Shown piece after piece: positions 62,640 through 64,000 of a DNA stretch of 64,000 nt (positions are counted from its first letter, which is position 1; every line of letters begins with the position of its first letter). A program made the translations under genes and the position numbers. The DNA comes from Betaproteobacteria bacterium (lineage in GTDB: Bacteria; Pseudomonadota; Gammaproteobacteria; Burkholderiales; SG8-39). The stretch lies in contig JACRAS010000197.1 of assembly GCA_016234705.1 (NCBI GenBank), positions 1-64,000 of the forward strand. Reading direction: 5' to 3'. The notes under the pieces were generated by a model. The model was not told the origin of the DNA and did not search any database. It saw only the letters and a program-made list of their open reading frames with translations.

Positions 62640-64000
62640 TTAATCGCCCTTCGCCACACCCTCGCGGCGCGGGTCGGCGCCGCCGCTCCAGCCATTGCGC
62701 GTGCGCATGATGCCGTGCATGCCGCTGGTCATGTCGATCACGCGCACCTCGTGGCCGAGTGCCCTTAGCGGATCGGCCCAATTTGCAGCTGCGGTGCCTT
62801 GTTCCAGTTCGGTGGGGCCGTTGCGGCTGCCGAAGTTGGGCAGCGCTATCGCCTGCTGTATGTCCATGTTCCTGTCGAGCACGGCGACCAGGGTTTTGAC
62901 CACGTGGTTGATGATGGCGCTGCCGCCGGCGGAACCCAGGGCCAATACCAGTTGGCCGTTGCGGTCGAACACCATGGTGGGCGCCATGGCGCTGCGGGGG
63001 CGTTTGCCCGGCTCGATGCGGTTGGCCACCGGTTTTCCTTGCTGTTCGGCGACGAAGGAAAAGTCGGTGAGCTGATTGTTCAGCAGGAAACCGCGCACCA
63101 TTTGCCGGCTGCCGAAGGCGAACTCGATCGAAGTGGTCATGGCAACGGCGTTGCCGTCGGCGTCAACGATGGAAAGATGGCTTGTGGAAGGCAGTTCTGG
63201 CGAAGCGTCGTCGGCAAGTTCTGCGAGTGCTGCGCCGGGCGGAGAGCCAGGCAGGGCGCGGCCCAGCGACCGATTCGGCTGGACGAGGGTGGCGCGCTGA
63301 GCTAGATATTCCGGCGCCAACAGCCCTGCTACAGGGACCGACACGAAATCGCTGTCGGCGAGATAGCGCTCGCGGTCGGCGTAGGCAAGCCGTTCTGCCT
63401 CGGCGATGAGATGCGCGGCTGGTATCGGATCGGAGGCTAGCTTGCCCGGCGCCAGTTGTTGCAGCATGCCCAGCACCTGCAGCACGGCGACGCCACCGGA
63501 GCTGGGCGGCGGCATGCCGCAGACTTTCCATTGCCGATAGGGTGCGCATACCGGTTCGCGCTGTTTCGCCCGGTACTGCTTCAGATCGTCTTCGCTCAAG
63601 TCGCCGGGGTTGGGCGCGTTTCTTACTTTGCCCGCGATGTCGCGTGCAATCTCACCGGTGTAGAACGCATTCGCGCCCTGTGCGGCGATTATTCGCAGCG
63701 TGTCGGCGAGCGCGGGGTTCTTGAGCAGTGTGCCGACGGGCTTGGGCGTGTCGTCGTCCCGGTAGTACATGTGCCGCATGTCGGCATCGCGACCCGGCAG
63801 GCGCACCCATGCGAGCAGGTTGTGTAGACGCGGAGACAAAGGAAAGCCTTCCGTCGCCAGGCGGATGGCGGGCGCAAACAATTCGGCCCAAGGCAGCTTG
63901 CCGTACTTGGCGTGCGCGAGCTCCAATGCGCGCAGCACACCGGGCGTGCCGACCGATTTTCCGCCGACCACCGCGTCCAGAAATTTCTGCGGCTGGCCGT
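62640..64000 (-). CDS. ggt: Gamma-glutamyltransferase, 5' end beyond the window
   Basis: About 453 residues visible; the frame is open to the window edge (QPQKFLDAVVGGKS), so the signal peptide and N-terminal part are missing. The catalytic Thr region is LPSTSHLSIVDADGNAVAMT; the substrate-loop segments SSGGVAVLQVLGML and RSAMAPTMVFDRNGQ are present. The enzyme is normally periplasmic, self-cleaves before this Thr, and removes gamma-glutamyl groups from glutathione. The gene ends 135 bp from the tracrRNA terminator, with nothing notable between. Confidence 0.93.
   Translation of the reverse strand, partial: GQPQKFLDAVVGGKSVGTPGVLRALELAHAKYGKLPWAELFAPAIRLATEGFPLSPRLHNLLAWVRLPGRDADMRHMYYRDDDTPKPVGTLLKNPALADTLRIIAAQGANAFYTGEIARDIAGKVRNAPNPGDLSEDDLKQYRAKQREPVCAPYRQWKVCGMPPPSSGGVAVLQVLGMLQQLAPGKLASDPIPAAHLIAEAERLAYADRERYLADSDFVSVPVAGLLAPEYLAQRATLVQPNRSLGRALPGSPPGAALAELADDASPELPSTSHLSIVDADGNAVAMTTSIEFAFGSRQMVRGFLLNNQLTDFSFVAEQQGKPVANRIEPGKRPRSAMAPTMVFDRNGQLVLALGSAGGSAIINHVVKTLVAVLDRNMDIQQAIALPNFGSRNGPTELEQGTAAANWADPLRALGHEVRVIDMTSGMHGIMRTRNGWSGGADPRREGVAKGD

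Noticed and set aside
62350-62781. Extension of the cas9 frame upstream of 62349
   Set aside because: The added residues are low-quality, the region holds the divergent tracrRNA, and ATG at 62349 has a strong ribosome-binding site followed by the RuvC-I motif.

Overview
The window is high-GC DNA from a Gram-negative proteobacterium, most likely a betaproteobacterium. This is inferred from a heptosyltransferase for lipopolysaccharide core, GlnE, a YhdP/TIGR02099 envelope protein, perfect sigma-54 promoters on nitrate genes, a TAXI-type TRAP transporter and a type II-C CRISPR-Cas locus. No rRNA or tRNA gene was seen, so the lineage cannot be fixed from this sequence alone.

Layout. (1) 0.15-3.1 kb: a large membrane-anchored PAS hybrid histidine kinase. 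(2) 3.1-12.6 kb: an assimilatory nitrate regulon (nasA, nrtA, nrtB, nrtD, a 40-residue membrane ORF, nirB, nirD). It is driven by two perfect-consensus sigma-54 promoters with NtrC-like sites and is interrupted between nrtB and nrtD by a palindrome-rich spacer. (3) 12.6-27.8 kb: a defence-type island holding a Fic protein, a SNF2-type helicase with an N-terminal HTH and a C-terminal DUF3883-like domain, an ATPase with a DUF4143-like C-terminus, a ComEC-like metallo-hydrolase, a membrane protein, a DUF1156-type adenine methyltransferase and a DUF499-type ATPase. It is bracketed by an 83-bp direct duplication of the 3' end of nirD. (4) 27.9-36.1 kb: mainly chromosomal genes (waaF, zinc-finger protein, ilvE with a Lys/Ala tail, an M50-like membrane protein, a small gene pair, a GAF/PAS adenylate cyclase, a GT39 glycosyltransferase).

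(5) 36.1-45.7 kb: a rearranged catabolic region with an HMGL-type carboxyltransferase, three cupins, TRAP transporter genes and a CoA ligase. A ~160-bp repeat occurs three times, and two copies sit exactly where genes are cut short (citryl-CoA lyase and UbiD fragments). The repeat carries a well-initiated, Cys-rich 24-codon ORF. (6) 45.9-55.4 kb: a Phd/VapC toxin-antitoxin pair with a palindromic operator, then glnE, yhdP, a nitrilase-family amidase and a DUF2059-like protein. (7) 55.7-62.5 kb: an IS transposase remnant, a PIN toxin pair, a decayed antitoxin, a long hairpin abutting a 7-repeat CRISPR array, then cas2, cas1, cas9 and a divergent tracrRNA with its own promoter and terminator. 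(8) The right edge cuts a gamma-glutamyltransferase.

How parts work together. The nas/nrt/nir genes import nitrate, reduce it to nitrite and then to ammonium under nitrogen control, and GlnE adjusts glutamine synthetase to the nitrogen state. The 14-27 kb operon has the parts of a restriction-like anti-phage system (helicase, methyltransferase, large ATPases). Its exact combination does not match any complete system I can name, so it is the strongest candidate for something undescribed. The CRISPR locus looks functional: all Cas9 catalytic residues are visible, and array and tracrRNA match each other.
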